Of a stretch of DNA of 64,000 nucleotides, positions 10,627 to 20,047 are shown one piece after another (position 1 is the first letter of the stretch; each line of letters opens with the position of its first letter). A model generated the notes under the pieces. It was given only the letters and a program-made list of their open reading frames with translations. It ran no database searches and was not told the origin of the DNA. Made by a program: the position numbers and the translations under genes. Source of the DNA: Bacteroidales bacterium (GTDB lineage Bacteria; Bacteroidota; Bacteroidia; Bacteroidales; ML635J-15); contig JAFZWY010000048.1 of assembly GCA_017617125.1 (NCBI GenBank), positions 1-64,000 of the forward strand, in the 5' to 3' direction.

Positions 10627-12306
10627 TTATTGGATTGTCACTTCGTGTGCCCAACTGCTTCTAATTTCGTATGTCTGAGGATAATAGAAGACATTTTCGG
10701 CCTGCCTGTGCTGCGAGTAGTCGCCAGTGTCCCAGCGACCATTTCCGTTTTCATCGTTTATGATGCGGATATCGTATTTGCCTGGCAGCAAATACACAAA
10801 CTCCACCTGTCGTCCTGCGACTGACTTGCTAGCTTTAACCTTCTCGCCCTGAAACAGTTCCACGACATATGGCTTGTCATCCTGAAACAGCACCTTGAGC
10901 GTACCGAATTCAGTTTCGCGCATGGGCACAATCTCCACCGTATCGGGCGCATTATGATAGCCATAGATGCATGTTGCAAACGTAGAATCGGCAATAATCT
11001 TGTACTTGCGCCCTTCGGCAATATTGGCTACGACCTTGAGATTAAGCGGACAAGCAGAATCTTTTTCCACCTTGAATTCCATAGGTTCGAACACCGTATC
11101 GACAGCGCCGAACAGTTTCAAGCCACTCTCGTCGTACGATTCTATTGGCAACGAAAACGATATGCAATAGTCTGCGTCGGGACGCTTGTCCTTGGGCAGT
11201 TTCATTGTAAGCAAAGTATCGGCAAACAGTTTGTCCTGCTTGCGGAATTTCAAGGTGTCGAGGTGTACGCTATCGGGGAAAGCCGGATCAGTATATTCGG
11301 CAAAAATCTTGAGCGTGTCAGATGCAATCAAGGCTGTATCCTTAATCCAAATCCTGACAGTATCGGGATTCTCCTTTGCCCATACAAATGCCGAATCGTC
11401 GCCAGGTACGGTAAACTTGTAATTTTCGTACTGCGTGAAATTAAATACCATCTCGAAATAGTTGCGCTTTACACGCTTCGACGACTTGAAATACTGCGGA
11501 GTCTTGTCTTCCTTGAACAGCAGCAGCTTAATGTCGTCGGGCAGATATTTTGTCTTGGTCACAACCGAATCGGTCTGCTTGTCCTTTGCCTTTATGGTGT
11601 CGTACGAAATTTCTACTGTGGGATGGCGAGTTGTGTCGTCGAAGGCAATGTACTCCTCCGGCAGGTCGAACATGAAATTCGAATTGTTGTCGCGCAGTGC
11701 AAAAATCTTGTAGTCGTTTTCGCGCACATAGTTAATCCTGAAATTTCCCTGCTTGTTGACCTTTGTGATGTAGTCTGGCATTGTGGTCGAAACTGCAGTG
11801 TCGGAAAAATTACTGTAAAGCATCACCCATGCGTCGTTGACAGGCTTGCGCGTAAATGCGTCGAAAACTGTTCCGGCAAACGACATCGAGTCGATTTCGC
11901 TGCCAGTGGAAAAAGCATAGACAAAACTATTAAGCGCATTGTTTTCGTTGATGTCGGCCACCGCATCGTTGAAGTTGAGACAATAGGTCGTATTGGGCTT
12001 CAACTGGTCAGTGTTTATCTTGATTTTCAGCTTCTTACCACTGACTACAGCAACAGGCTTTTCTTCCATTGGCGGCGACACGATAAGCTTAGACGAAACG
12101 TCGTTTAGCTTTATGTACTCGTTGAATTTTACAGTTATGTGCTTTGCCGAAAAATTTGTAGAACCGTTTTCGGGAGAACTAGCCTGAGCCTCTGGCGGAG
12201 TAACGTCCTTAGCCCCACCAGTAAGCACTACCTGCTTGGCGCACGACAGCACTACAATACTGGCAAGCACCACGAAAAATATGCTCCGAAAACGTTTTCC
12301 CAGCAT
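10627..12306 (-). CDS. Lipoprotein with N-terminal bacterial Ig-like (Big_5) domain
   Basis: About 559 aa. I chose the ATG at 12306 because it gives a short lipoprotein signal ending in a lipobox (ASIVVLSC), so Cys is acylated and the protein is membrane anchored. A GTG upstream (12339) would add an unlikely extension. Residues about 35-125 match a bacterial Ig-like domain: TPPEAQASSPENGSTNFSAK, then VKFNEYIKL and LNFNDAVADINENNALNSF. The middle (SMSFAGTVFDAFTRKPVNDA, NFRINYVRENDYKIFALRD) looks like a carboxypeptidase-regulatory or transthyretin-like fold. The C-terminus repeats this style (YDIRIINDENGNGRWDTGDY). Similar Ig-like lipoproteins are common in Bacteroidota, but their function is not established. 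It is transcribed separately from purS. Confidence 0.75.
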   Translation of the reverse strand: MLGKRFRSIFFVVLASIVVLSCAKQVVLTGGAKDVTPPEAQASSPENGSTNFSAKHITVKFNEYIKLNDVSSKLIVSPPMEEKPVAVVSGKKLKIKINTDQLKPNTTYCLNFNDAVADINENNALNSFVYAFSTGSEIDSMSFAGTVFDAFTRKPVNDAWVMLYSNFSDTAVSTTMPDYITKVNKQGNFRINYVRENDYKIFALRDNNSNFMFDLPEEYIAFDDTTRHPTVEISYDTIKAKDKQTDSVVTKTKYLPDDIKLLLFKEDKTPQYFKSSKRVKRNYFEMVFNFTQYENYKFTVPGDDSAFVWAKENPDTVRIWIKDTALIASDTLKIFAEYTDPAFPDSVHLDTLKFRKQDKLFADTLLTMKLPKDKRPDADYCISFSLPIESYDESGLKLFGAVDTVFEPMEFKVEKDSACPLNLKVVANIAEGRKYKIIADSTFATCIYGYHNAPDTVEIVPMRETEFGTLKVLFQDDKPYVVELFQGEKVKASKSVAGRQVEFVYLLPGKYDIRIINDENGNGRWDTGDYSQHRQAENVFYYPQTYEIRSSWAHEVTIQ

Positions 12307-12368
12307 AAGCACAAAAATACACGGAACGTGCATTGGCACATTCCTATATGCCTAAATCACAAGCCGAA

Positions 12369-12623
12369 TTACTTAACTTCAGCAATTGCGAATTCGTACG
12401 ATTCGATTATCGGGTTCACAAGAACCTTGCTGCAGAACTCGTCGATCTTCTTGCTGGCTTCTGCCTCCGATGAAGCTTCGATTTCAACATCGATATGCTT
12501 TCCGATACGGACATTGCGAAGAGTTTCGAAACCAGTCTTAACGGCGCTGTTCAATACAGCCTTTCCCTGTGGGTCCAACAAAGCCTTGAGCGGCATAACG
12601 TTGATTTGAGCGTAAAATTTCAT
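12369..12623 (-). CDS. purS: Phosphoribosylformylglycinamidine synthase subunit PurS
   Basis: 84 aa, the usual PurS length. Matches the family along its length: LLDPQGKAVLNSAV near residue 15, NVRIGKHIDVEIEA near 37, and CSKVLVNPIIESYEF at the end. PurS is the small dimeric subunit that bridges PurL and PurQ in the three-part FGAM synthase of purine synthesis. No purL or purQ lies in the window, so its partners must be elsewhere. Many Bacteroidales instead use a single long PurL that needs no PurS, so the presence of this gene suggests the split enzyme. It lies downstream of pssA on the same strand, separated by about 70 bases of repeat sequence. Confidence 0.93.
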   Translation of the reverse strand: MKFYAQINVMPLKALLDPQGKAVLNSAVKTGFETLRNVRIGKHIDVEIEASSEAEASKKIDEFCSKVLVNPIIESYEFAIAEVK

Positions 12624-12636
12624 GATAATATGTTTT

Positions 12637-12693
12637 TTAGTTTCTAAGTTTCTGTGGCTAAAGCCGTTTCTAAGTTTCTAAGTTTAAAATTGT
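12637..12693. repeat. Dispersed intergenic repeat: TTTCTAAGTTTC words and 19-base AGCC word
   Basis: Three overlapping copies of the word tttctaagttt (near 12640, 12667 and 12675) flank tgtggctaaagccgtttct (12653-12671). The reverse complement of that 19-mer recurs at 42914-42932 with one difference and at 36726-36744 with four. This gap between pssA and purS holds no gene of its own. Confidence 0.75.
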
Positions 12694-13461
12694 TTATGAT
12701 TGTTTAATGTTGTTTCTAGGTTGAGACGCAATATTTTGCGTCTTTACATTATTATCGTGATTATTGCGATTAATTATATTCCTAATTATTGATAAAATGA
12801 CATACATAATAATTGTAAACGCCAGGCCGAGTACCCCGAAGAGACAAACAAATGCCACCAGAGATGCGATAAGTATAAGTTGCCAGATTATTGCTTTTAT
12901 TTTCAGCGATTTAATCTTCATTGAGAACAGACGCAGATTCACAACCATCATTATGCATACGAAAGCCACCACGGCAATCACAGCAGCCTGCGATGTAAGA
13001 ACCTGGGCCAAAGCCGATTCGCTGGTCTTGCAATAATAGCAGACAGAAATTATCAGCAATGCCGATGCTGGAGTTGGCAATCCTTTGAATTCGGTTGTCT
13101 GTTCGGGGTCGATGTTGAATTTTGCCAGGCGCAAGCCAGAAAAAACGGCAATCAGCAACACAAACAATGCAGAATAATGGGAGAAAAGTCCGTTTGATAC
13201 GGCAAATTCGTACATTATTGCCGATGGAGCAAATCCAAAACTGATAAGGTCGGACAAAGAGTCCATCTGCTTGCCGAATTCCGACACTTCATGCAACAAC
13301 CGTGCGACAAAGCCATCGCAGAAATCGAATACGGCAGCCAATATTATCAGTATGACGGCAAGCCTTGTTTCGCCCTGCAACGCAAGCACCGAAGCGCACA
13401 CTCCGCATACCATATTCAGCGAAGTTACGAACGACGGAATTGCTGCTTTTATCTTTTTCAT
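12694..13461 (-). CDS. pssA: CDP-diacylglycerol-serine O-phosphatidyltransferase
   Basis: 255 aa integral membrane enzyme that joins CDP-diacylglycerol and serine to make phosphatidylserine, precursor of phosphatidylethanolamine. The CDP-alcohol phosphatidyltransferase signature is complete: DGFVARLLHEVSEFG, then D and D at the expected spacing (KQMDSLSD). Several hydrophobic helices follow, including a long pair near residues 175-225. The last 20 residues (from about NNHDNNVKTQ) are polar and are encoded partly by a copy of the dispersed palindrome (12724-12743), so the reading frame seems to have run into a repeat and acquired a new tail. The start ATG at 13461 is 69 bases from the divergent porV-like gene. 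No decarboxylase gene (psd) is adjacent. Confidence 0.93.
   Translation of the reverse strand: MKKIKAAIPSFVTSLNMVCGVCASVLALQGETRLAVILIILAAVFDFCDGFVARLLHEVSEFGKQMDSLSDLISFGFAPSAIMYEFAVSNGLFSHYSALFVLLIAVFSGLRLAKFNIDPEQTTEFKGLPTPASALLIISVCYYCKTSESALAQVLTSQAAVIAVVAFVCIMMVVNLRLFSMKIKSLKIKAIIWQLILIASLVAFVCLFGVLGLAFTIIMYVILSIIRNIINRNNHDNNVKTQNIASQPRNNIKQS
12720..12747. repeat. Dispersed palindrome, copy 1 (inside the pssA 3' end)
   Basis: agacgcaatattttgcgtct at 12724-12743 differs by one base from the perfect palindrome at 57607-57626. It shares that copy's flanks (gttg before, ttaca after) in the same orientation. It codes for part of the pssA C-terminal tail. Confidence 0.8.
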
Positions 13462-13530
13462 ACCTTTTTTTTAAAATATATAATAACTTGTCGTTTAAAT
13501 TCGTTTTCTTTGCATCGTAAAAAATTGCCA

Positions 13531-14631
13531 ATGAAAACGACTGCAAAATTAGCATTATTTGTGTTATTAGCAACCGCTGTAAATTTTTTAAATGCACAGA
13601 AAGTTGCGAAATACAGCAATGAATTCCTGTCTATTGGCGTGGGAGCCAGGGCTTTAGGCATGGGAACATCAGTTATTTCGTCAACAAATGATATTTCTGC
13701 AGCATACTGGAATCCTGCATCTTTGACAAGCCTCGACAAGCAAATAGAGATAGGCGCCATGCATTCCGAATACTTTGCAGGCATATCAAAATACGACTTT
13801 GTAGGCGCAGGATACAAGATCGACGACAAGTCGGCGGTATCCCTTTCGATGGTCCGCTTCGGTGTCGACGACATCCCAAATACACTCAACCTCATTGACC
13901 CTAATGGAAATATCAACTACGACAATATCACCTCGTTCTCGATAGCCGACTATGCATTTCTAGTCTCATATTCGCACATCCTTCCGGTTGAAGGCCTTAG
14001 TGTGGGCGGAAATGTAAAGATAATCTACCGCAATGTCGGCGAGTTTGCCCATGCAGTAGGTTTCGGACTCGACTTTGCAGCGCGCTACGACTACAAGGCA
14101 TGGCGTTTCGGTGCTGTGCTTCGCGACGGAATCGGTACTTTCAACGCATGGAACTACAACCGCGAACTGCTCGAGGATGTATTTACCGAAACAGGCAACG
14201 AAATTCCCGTAAACGGAATGGAAGTGACCGTTCCCCGCCTTATGCTTGGCGCTGGATACCTGTTCTCTATAAAGGAAAAGTTTACCATTTACCCCGAAAT
14301 CGACCTTGCGACGACTTTCGACGGGAAACGCAGTGCTCTTATCCGCACAAAGGCGTTCAGTATCGACCCGACCTTCGGTCTCGAGCTAGGCTACGGCGAC
14401 TTAGTTTTCCTGCGCTGCGGCTTCAACAATTTCCAGACAGTACCCGACTACAACGGCAAAAATACTTTTTCGTGGCAACCTAACCTCGGCATCGGCGTGA
14501 AATTCTACGGAGTACGCATCGACTATGCATTTACCGACGTTGGCAACCAGAGCATAGCATTGTACTCGCACGTATTCTCGTTGAGCTACGGCTTCAACCT
14601 CAAGAAAAAGGATTCGCACAGCCGACTGTAA
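13531..14631 (+). CDS. PorV-family outer-membrane beta-barrel protein (T9SS; PorV2-like)
   Basis: 366 aa from the ATG at 13531, which gives a signal peptide (MKTTAKLALFVLLATAVNFLNAQ). An upstream in-frame extension to 13291 overlaps the divergent pssA and is rejected. The mature start, EFLSIGVGARALGMG followed by AAYWNPASL, is the FadL-like N-terminal signature of the PorV/PorQ family. The rest alternates aromatic beta-strands, ending in a barrel strand. PorV proteins are outer-membrane barrels that carry T9SS cargo from the translocon to the PorU sortase. The gene sits 15 bases upstream of a PorU-like peptidase, the same pairing as porU/porV in Porphyromonas. The long partner suggests the PorV2/PorU2 version rather than the canonical pair. 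Confidence 0.85.
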   Translation: MKTTAKLALFVLLATAVNFLNAQKVAKYSNEFLSIGVGARALGMGTSVISSTNDISAAYWNPASLTSLDKQIEIGAMHSEYFAGISKYDFVGAGYKIDDKSAVSLSMVRFGVDDIPNTLNLIDPNGNINYDNITSFSIADYAFLVSYSHILPVEGLSVGGNVKIIYRNVGEFAHAVGFGLDFAARYDYKAWRFGAVLRDGIGTFNAWNYNRELLEDVFTETGNEIPVNGMEVTVPRLMLGAGYLFSIKEKFTIYPEIDLATTFDGKRSALIRTKAFSIDPTFGLELGYGDLVFLRCGFNNFQTVPDYNGKNTFSWQPNLGIGVKFYGVRIDYAFTDVGNQSIALYSHVFSLSYGFNLKKKDSHSRL

Positions 14632-14646
14632 CAAAAAAGCAAAAAC

Positions 14647-17600
14647 ATGGACTTTACGGCAAGGACAAGGAAATACATGATTAGGCATGCATTTGTTGTG
14701 CTAATCGCATTATTGTCGCCATTTGTGCTTGTCGCACAGGAAAATTCATGGATAAACTACAACCAGCAATACTTCAAGATTCAGGTAGTAAAGGACGGAA
14801 TGTACAGAATCTACACATCCGACCTAGTCGCTGCAAATGTTCCTATAAATCTAGTAAATGCCGACCATATTCAAATTTTTCACAATGGTGAGGAACAATA
14901 CATTTATATTAATGGCATCAATGGCGACGGCAGTCTGGCGTCAAATGGATACATAGAATTTTACGGGCAGCGTAACCGCGGAACCGACGAGTACGACTTC
15001 TACGATTCGCCTGCCAGCATGATAAATCCAGATGTAAGCAATTACAACGACACTGCTGCATATTTCCTCACGTGGAATTTTATGAGTGGCAACAGGCGTA
15101 TGGCAGAACTTTCCGAAACTGACTTCGACAGCCACATTGATCACCGTCCCGACTACTGCATCAGACACAAGCGCACAAACTACACTGGGAAATATTATGC
15201 GGGAAATACTCGCAGTTTCTTTACTGAGTCGGAAGGCTGGATGGACGCCACAACGCTTTCGACAGGTGGAATAAACAAGACGGTAGCCACAGCTGGAGCA
15301 TATACCGCTGGCCCCGACACAAGAGTTGAAATAGCTGTCGGAGGAATATACACCAGCAGCCAGTCGTATTTTACACAGCCGCACCATCTTTCGGTTTCTA
15401 CCCAAAACCAGACTTGGGTTGACACTGTCTACAACGGCTATGAATTTATCCGCAAAAGTTTTAGGATTCCAAGTTTGGAACTTACGAGTTCAACCACATT
15501 GCACTTTGTTGCCGACTACGATGAGAACGACAAGAATGCAATTGCCTATATCGACATAAGATATCCGCATACCTGGAATTTCGAAAACTCATCGTCGTTC
15601 GAGTTCGAACTTCAGCCAAATGCCGACGATACTCGCGACTACCTGGAAATTAGCAACTTTGCATCAGGCTCAGGAGCCATACTCTACGACCTTACCAATC
15701 ACGAGCGCATAAGCCCAACTGCCGAAAGTGCAATAAAATGTCTTGTCGGACATACTGGTGCCCAGCGCGAGCTGATACTTGTAGGCTCTGCAGGATACCT
15801 GTCGCCAGCAGCTATAAAAAAGGTGTCGACCGACAACAAGTTTATCGATTATCTTTCACGCGTGCCCAATGCCGACTACCTGATAGTTACACATAAAAAT
15901 TATATTTCTGCATGCGACCAATACGCTGAGTATCGCAACACGAGAGGGTACAAGTCGGTGGTTGCAGACGTAGCACAGTTGTACGATCAGTATGCATACG
16001 GAGTCAACAGAAATCCGGCAGCTATCCGCAGGTTCTGCAATGCTGCATACAATATGTCGCCATCCGAGAAATACCTTTTCCTTGTCGGACGTTCGCTCGA
16101 GGCTAGTCAGTTCAAGACATCGGCATCGAATGCAAGCTACACCACAGTGCCTTCGGCAGGACAACCGGCCAGCGATCAGCTTCTTACCATAGGCCTGGGT
16201 GGCACGGCCACGGAGCCGCTTTTTGCGACAGGACGACTTGCGGTCACGTCGGCAAACGAGTTGCAACAATACCTGGCCAAAGTTATGGAATACGAATCGG
16301 CTGCGCCTGCAATGTGGCAGAAAGAAATAATGCATTTCGGCGGCGGAAACAATTCGATGGAGCAAATAAGGATACAGGAATATCTGGAAGAATACAAGGA
16401 GATTATCGAGGATACGCTGTATGGCGGACGCGTTCACACATTTCTGAAAAACTCGTCGGCAGCAATCACAACTACAAACAGCGATTCAATAAACATGATG
16501 ATAAACGATGGTGTTTCCATTATGACATTTTTCGGTCATGGTTCGTCCACAACCTTCGACCACGAAATAGAGCCGCCAGAATCGTACAACAACGACGGGA
16601 AATATCCGTTTATGATAGGAAACTCATGCTATGTTGGTGCAATTCATTCCACTACAAACACTTTGAGCGATGTTTGGGTAAAGTCGCAAAAGGGTGCAAT
16701 TGGATTTTTGTCGTCGATGGACCAGGGAAACACCAACTATCTGCACATATATACTCGTGAACTTTACAGAAACATTGGTTCATTGCAATACAACCGTCCA
16801 ATAGGCATACAAATAAAGCACACGCTTAAGAACATCCTATCTTCATGGAACATAAATACCGAAATATCCGGATATCAGATAACCTTGCATGGCGATCCTG
16901 CCGTCAAAGTAAACTCCACCGAAAAGCCCGACCTTATGATCGACAATAGTTCGATAAGTTTGTCGCCTCAGGAGATAACAACTGTACGCGATAGTTTCGA
17001 CGTTGTAGTCGACATTAGGAATCTTGGCAGGGCTGTAACTCAGAATTTCTACTTGTATGTAGAGAGAACTTTGCCAAATGGCGAGGAATCACACTACGAA
17101 ACCATTGTCGACGGTTGTATTTATCGAAAGGCTGCAAGCGTAAGAATCCCGACAAACATCATCGATGGAACAGGAATGAACCGCGTCCGCGTATATGTAG
17201 ACGGAATGAACGAAGTTGATGAAATGTCGGAAACAAACAATTATGCAACGCTCGACTTCATGATAAAGTCAAGCGACATCTTCCCAATCTACCCATACGA
17301 GTACGCCATTTATCCACGCGATACGGTGTCGCTTGTAGCCTCTACCGGCGACCCATTCCTCGAAGCGCTTCCGTACAAGTTCCAGATTGATACTACCGAC
17401 AGGTTCAATAGTCCGCTATTGCGCGAAGGCGTTGTAAATAGTGCCGGAGGAACAGTAAGGTGGCATGTGCCGTTTGCCATGAACGAAAATACAGTCTACT
17501 ACTGGAGGGTTTCAAGATACTCTGACGGAGAACCAATATGGAAGGAATCGTCGTTCATCTACATCGAAGGCAAGGAAGGCTGGTCGCAGGCGCATTACTA

Positions 17601-19602
17601 TCAGTTCAAAAAGGATGATTTTAATTTCGTGGAATACAATCCGCACACACAGACTTTTGCATACCTGCAGTCGCAACGTCAGCTCAACTGCCATAATCGT
17701 GCAAATGTAAACAGCAGCACATTCAACGTGGTACGATGGACAATCGACAATACCACAGGTCCGCAGACTGGTGGCTACAGCAACTGCAACACCGGTTCGG
17801 CAATGGTTGTGGCAGTAATCGACCCGATGACATTGCTTGCATGGCAGTCCGACAGACAAAACTACGGACATAGAAATTATCCGAAGTGCTTCTCTGCATC
17901 GAGTCCGCAGCCATATTTCACATTCGACATCAGTACTAATGCCCTCAATGGCATGAACAACCTGCTGAACGATATACCCAACGGATATTACATATTAATA
18001 TATTCGTGGAGAACCGTAGCATTTACCTCACTTCCCGAGGCGCTTAAGCAGAACATGGAAAGTCTTGGCGCTGTACAGATACGCACTGTCCCCAACAACA
18101 AGGCATATATATTCTGTACCAAGAAAGGAACGCCATCGATACACAGGGAGGTTTATGGCGACGACATCGATATGGACCCGCTTAACCTCACGACCGATCT
18201 TTCGTACGGATATATCAAGAGTGTTATAGTCGGTCCGTCGAGACAATGGCGTTCGCTCAACTGGGGTCATGAAAGCGAAGCAAACGACGAACTGAACCTC
18301 GAAGTGTACGGCATACGTCCTTCGGGCGAAGAGGTCCTGATAATCGACAGCATTCACGCCAACGAACTGGAACTGCTTCAACTCGAAGACATTATCGACT
18401 ATCGCACATATCCGAACCTACGGCTTAACTTGTTCACACGCGACAATGTCGACCGCACAATGCCACAACTAAAGAAATGGCAGTTGCAGTTCGAAGGAGT
18501 TCCCGAAACAGCAATCGACCCGAAACTCGGATATTTCTTCCACACCGACACCATTGAACGCGGCGACGAACTGGTATTCGCCATTGCAACGCAGAACGTG
18601 AGCAACTACGACATGGACAGCCTGGTGGTAAAATATTGGATCCGCGACAGCCGCAACAACGAGACGGTTATCGATGTCCGCAAGTTGCGACCGCATCCTG
18701 CACACGACATCATTGTCGATACGATACGCTACTCAACACTGGGACTTACTGGTTTGAACAGCATCTGGGTCGAATTCAACCCGATTAACGAAGCAACCGG
18801 AACTTACTACCAGCTCGAACAATACCATTATAATAATATAGCGTCGAAGTACTTCTACATTGCTACCGACAACACCAATCCTCTGCTCGAAGTAAGTTTC
18901 GACGGAAAATTTATCATGAACGGGGAGATCGTTTCGGCAAAACCCGAAATCCTTGTCACCCTGAAGGACGAAAACAAATACCTTGCCCTAAACGATACTT
19001 CGCTGTTTGAGATGCACCTTACAAACCTTACAACAGGACAATCGAAACGCATAAGCTTCGGCATACAGGAAAATCCTGCCGAAACTATCGAATGGATTCC
19101 TGCCGAACTGCCCGACAACAGCTGCAAGATAATCTACAAGCCTATTTTTACGGAGGACGGCACATACAGGCTGCAGGTGCAGGCAAAGGACGTGGCGGGA
19201 AACATTTCTGGCGACAACTGCTATGTCATCGACTTCAACGTCATTACAAAGTCGACAATTACTAACCTTTTAAACTATCCTAATCCATTCAGTTCGCGCA
19301 CCCGATTCGTATTCGAGCTTACAGGCAGCGAAATCCCCGACGAACTCGAAATAGAGATTTTTACCATTACCGGCAAAATAGTAAAGCGCATATATCTTGA
19401 TGAATTAGGTCCTATTACTATCGGACAAAACATTACCGAATATGCCTGGGACGGTTGCGACACCTACGGCGACAAACTGGCCAACGGTGTTTATTTCTAC
19501 ACGGTAAAGGCAAAAATCAACGGTGAGGAAATCGAAAAGCGCGATACTGGCACCGACAAATACTTCAAACGCGAAGTAGGCAAGATGTATATATTAAGGT
19601 AA
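14647..19602 (+). CDS. C25-family (gingipain-like) peptidase, PorU-like T9SS sortase (PorU2-type)
   Basis: 1651 aa with a signal peptide (start at 14647, or at the second ATG 14677, MIRHAFVVLIALLSPFVLVAQ). The peptidase C25 domain spans about residues 410-770. It begins YLIVTHKNYISACDQYAEYR and contains the catalytic pair His631 (TFFGHGSS) and Cys661 (GNSCYVGA). After it come CARDB/Ig-like domains (about 760-1000, 1350-1560) and a C-terminal FlgD-like Ig domain (LLNYPNPFSSRTRF ... WDGCDTYGDKLANGVYFYTV). PorU removes the C-terminal sorting domain of T9SS cargo and links the cargo to A-LPS. This protein is clearly longer than Porphyromonas PorU (about 1160 aa), which fits the PorU2 group. It forms an operon with the preceding porV-like gene. 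Specificity is inferred. Confidence 0.85.
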   Translation: MDFTARTRKYMIRHAFVVLIALLSPFVLVAQENSWINYNQQYFKIQVVKDGMYRIYTSDLVAANVPINLVNADHIQIFHNGEEQYIYINGINGDGSLASNGYIEFYGQRNRGTDEYDFYDSPASMINPDVSNYNDTAAYFLTWNFMSGNRRMAELSETDFDSHIDHRPDYCIRHKRTNYTGKYYAGNTRSFFTESEGWMDATTLSTGGINKTVATAGAYTAGPDTRVEIAVGGIYTSSQSYFTQPHHLSVSTQNQTWVDTVYNGYEFIRKSFRIPSLELTSSTTLHFVADYDENDKNAIAYIDIRYPHTWNFENSSSFEFELQPNADDTRDYLEISNFASGSGAILYDLTNHERISPTAESAIKCLVGHTGAQRELILVGSAGYLSPAAIKKVSTDNKFIDYLSRVPNADYLIVTHKNYISACDQYAEYRNTRGYKSVVADVAQLYDQYAYGVNRNPAAIRRFCNAAYNMSPSEKYLFLVGRSLEASQFKTSASNASYTTVPSAGQPASDQLLTIGLGGTATEPLFATGRLAVTSANELQQYLAKVMEYESAAPAMWQKEIMHFGGGNNSMEQIRIQEYLEEYKEIIEDTLYGGRVHTFLKNSSAAITTTNSDSINMMINDGVSIMTFFGHGSSTTFDHEIEPPESYNNDGKYPFMIGNSCYVGAIHSTTNTLSDVWVKSQKGAIGFLSSMDQGNTNYLHIYTRELYRNIGSLQYNRPIGIQIKHTLKNILSSWNINTEISGYQITLHGDPAVKVNSTEKPDLMIDNSSISLSPQEITTVRDSFDVVVDIRNLGRAVTQNFYLYVERTLPNGEESHYETIVDGCIYRKAASVRIPTNIIDGTGMNRVRVYVDGMNEVDEMSETNNYATLDFMIKSSDIFPIYPYEYAIYPRDTVSLVASTGDPFLEALPYKFQIDTTDRFNSPLLREGVVNSAGGTVRWHVPFAMNENTVYYWRVSRYSDGEPIWKESSFIYIEGKEGWSQAHYYQFKKDDFNFVEYNPHTQTFAYLQSQRQLNCHNRANVNSSTFNVVRWTIDNTTGPQTGGYSNCNTGSAMVVAVIDPMTLLAWQSDRQNYGHRNYPKCFSASSPQPYFTFDISTNALNGMNNLLNDIPNGYYILIYSWRTVAFTSLPEALKQNMESLGAVQIRTVPNNKAYIFCTKKGTPSIHREVYGDDIDMDPLNLTTDLSYGYIKSVIVGPSRQWRSLNWGHESEANDELNLEVYGIRPSGEEVLIIDSIHANELELLQLEDIIDYRTYPNLRLNLFTRDNVDRTMPQLKKWQLQFEGVPETAIDPKLGYFFHTDTIERGDELVFAIATQNVSNYDMDSLVVKYWIRDSRNNETVIDVRKLRPHPAHDIIVDTIRYSTLGLTGLNSIWVEFNPINEATGTYYQLEQYHYNNIASKYFYIATDNTNPLLEVSFDGKFIMNGEIVSAKPEILVTLKDENKYLALNDTSLFEMHLTNLTTGQSKRISFGIQENPAETIEWIPAELPDNSCKIIYKPIFTEDGTYRLQVQAKDVAGNISGDNCYVIDFNVITKSTITNLLNYPNPFSSRTRFVFELTGSEIPDELEIEIFTITGKIVKRIYLDELGPITIGQNITEYAWDGCDTYGDKLANGVYFYTVKAKINGEEIEKRDTGTDKYFKREVGKMYILR

Positions 19603-19645
19603 AAGGCCAGCAGACTAAAGAAGTGGCCGGCATCAAAACTTTATT

Positions 19646-20047
19646 TTACTCCACCACACATCCTATTTCTTCAACTTCGGCAACCTGAGTGCCTAATTCG
19701 TCGGTAACGCTTATTCTGAAAAAGCAGTTTTTTCTACCAGATTTCAAGCAATGAGCCTCGGCAATAAGCCTTTCGCCACGTACTGCATTCAAGAAAACAA
19801 TGTTCGACGACACCGATACCGAAGAAAGCTTTTTCGAATTAGCGGCTACAGCAAAACAAAAGTCGGCAAGAGTGAAAATAGCACCGCCCATAACTGCTCC
19901 CATCGCATTGCGGTGACGGTCGTCGATTGCGAGTTCGCACTTAGCATAATTCTCAGAAACGGCAACAATCTCAATGCCTGTAACTTCGGTGGCAAAACGG
20001 TCGCTACCGAAAGTTGTCCTTGCCCGTTCGAGTAACGAATCATCCAT
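19646..20047 (-). CDS. PaaI-type hotdog-fold thioesterase
   Basis: 133 aa from the ATG at 20047 (a TTG two codons earlier is less likely). The hotdog signature is present: RHRNAMGAVMGGAIFTLADF, where the G-x-x-x-GG-x-x-x-x-L-x-D pattern marks the PaaI group, then strands ending in VSSNIVFLNAVRGERLIAEA. Such enzymes cleave acyl-CoA or aryl-CoA thioesters; the substrate here is unknown. It is the last gene of a three-gene operon: its start overlaps the end of gmhA by 8 bases. It converges with the porU-like gene. Confidence 0.85.
   Translation of the reverse strand: MDDSLLERARTTFGSDRFATEVTGIEIVAVSENYAKCELAIDDRHRNAMGAVMGGAIFTLADFCFAVAANSKKLSSVSVSSNIVFLNAVRGERLIAEAHCLKSGRKNCFFRISVTDELGTQVAEVEEIGCVVE

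Noticed and set aside
10954..12108. 384-codon plus-strand frame opposite the Ig-like lipoprotein
   Set aside because: Shadow of the real gene: no signal, no recognisable motif, Cys- and Arg-rich translation typical of antisense frames.
13291..13530. Upstream extension of the porV-like gene
   Set aside because: It overlaps the divergent pssA start and would hide a clear signal peptide that begins at 13531.
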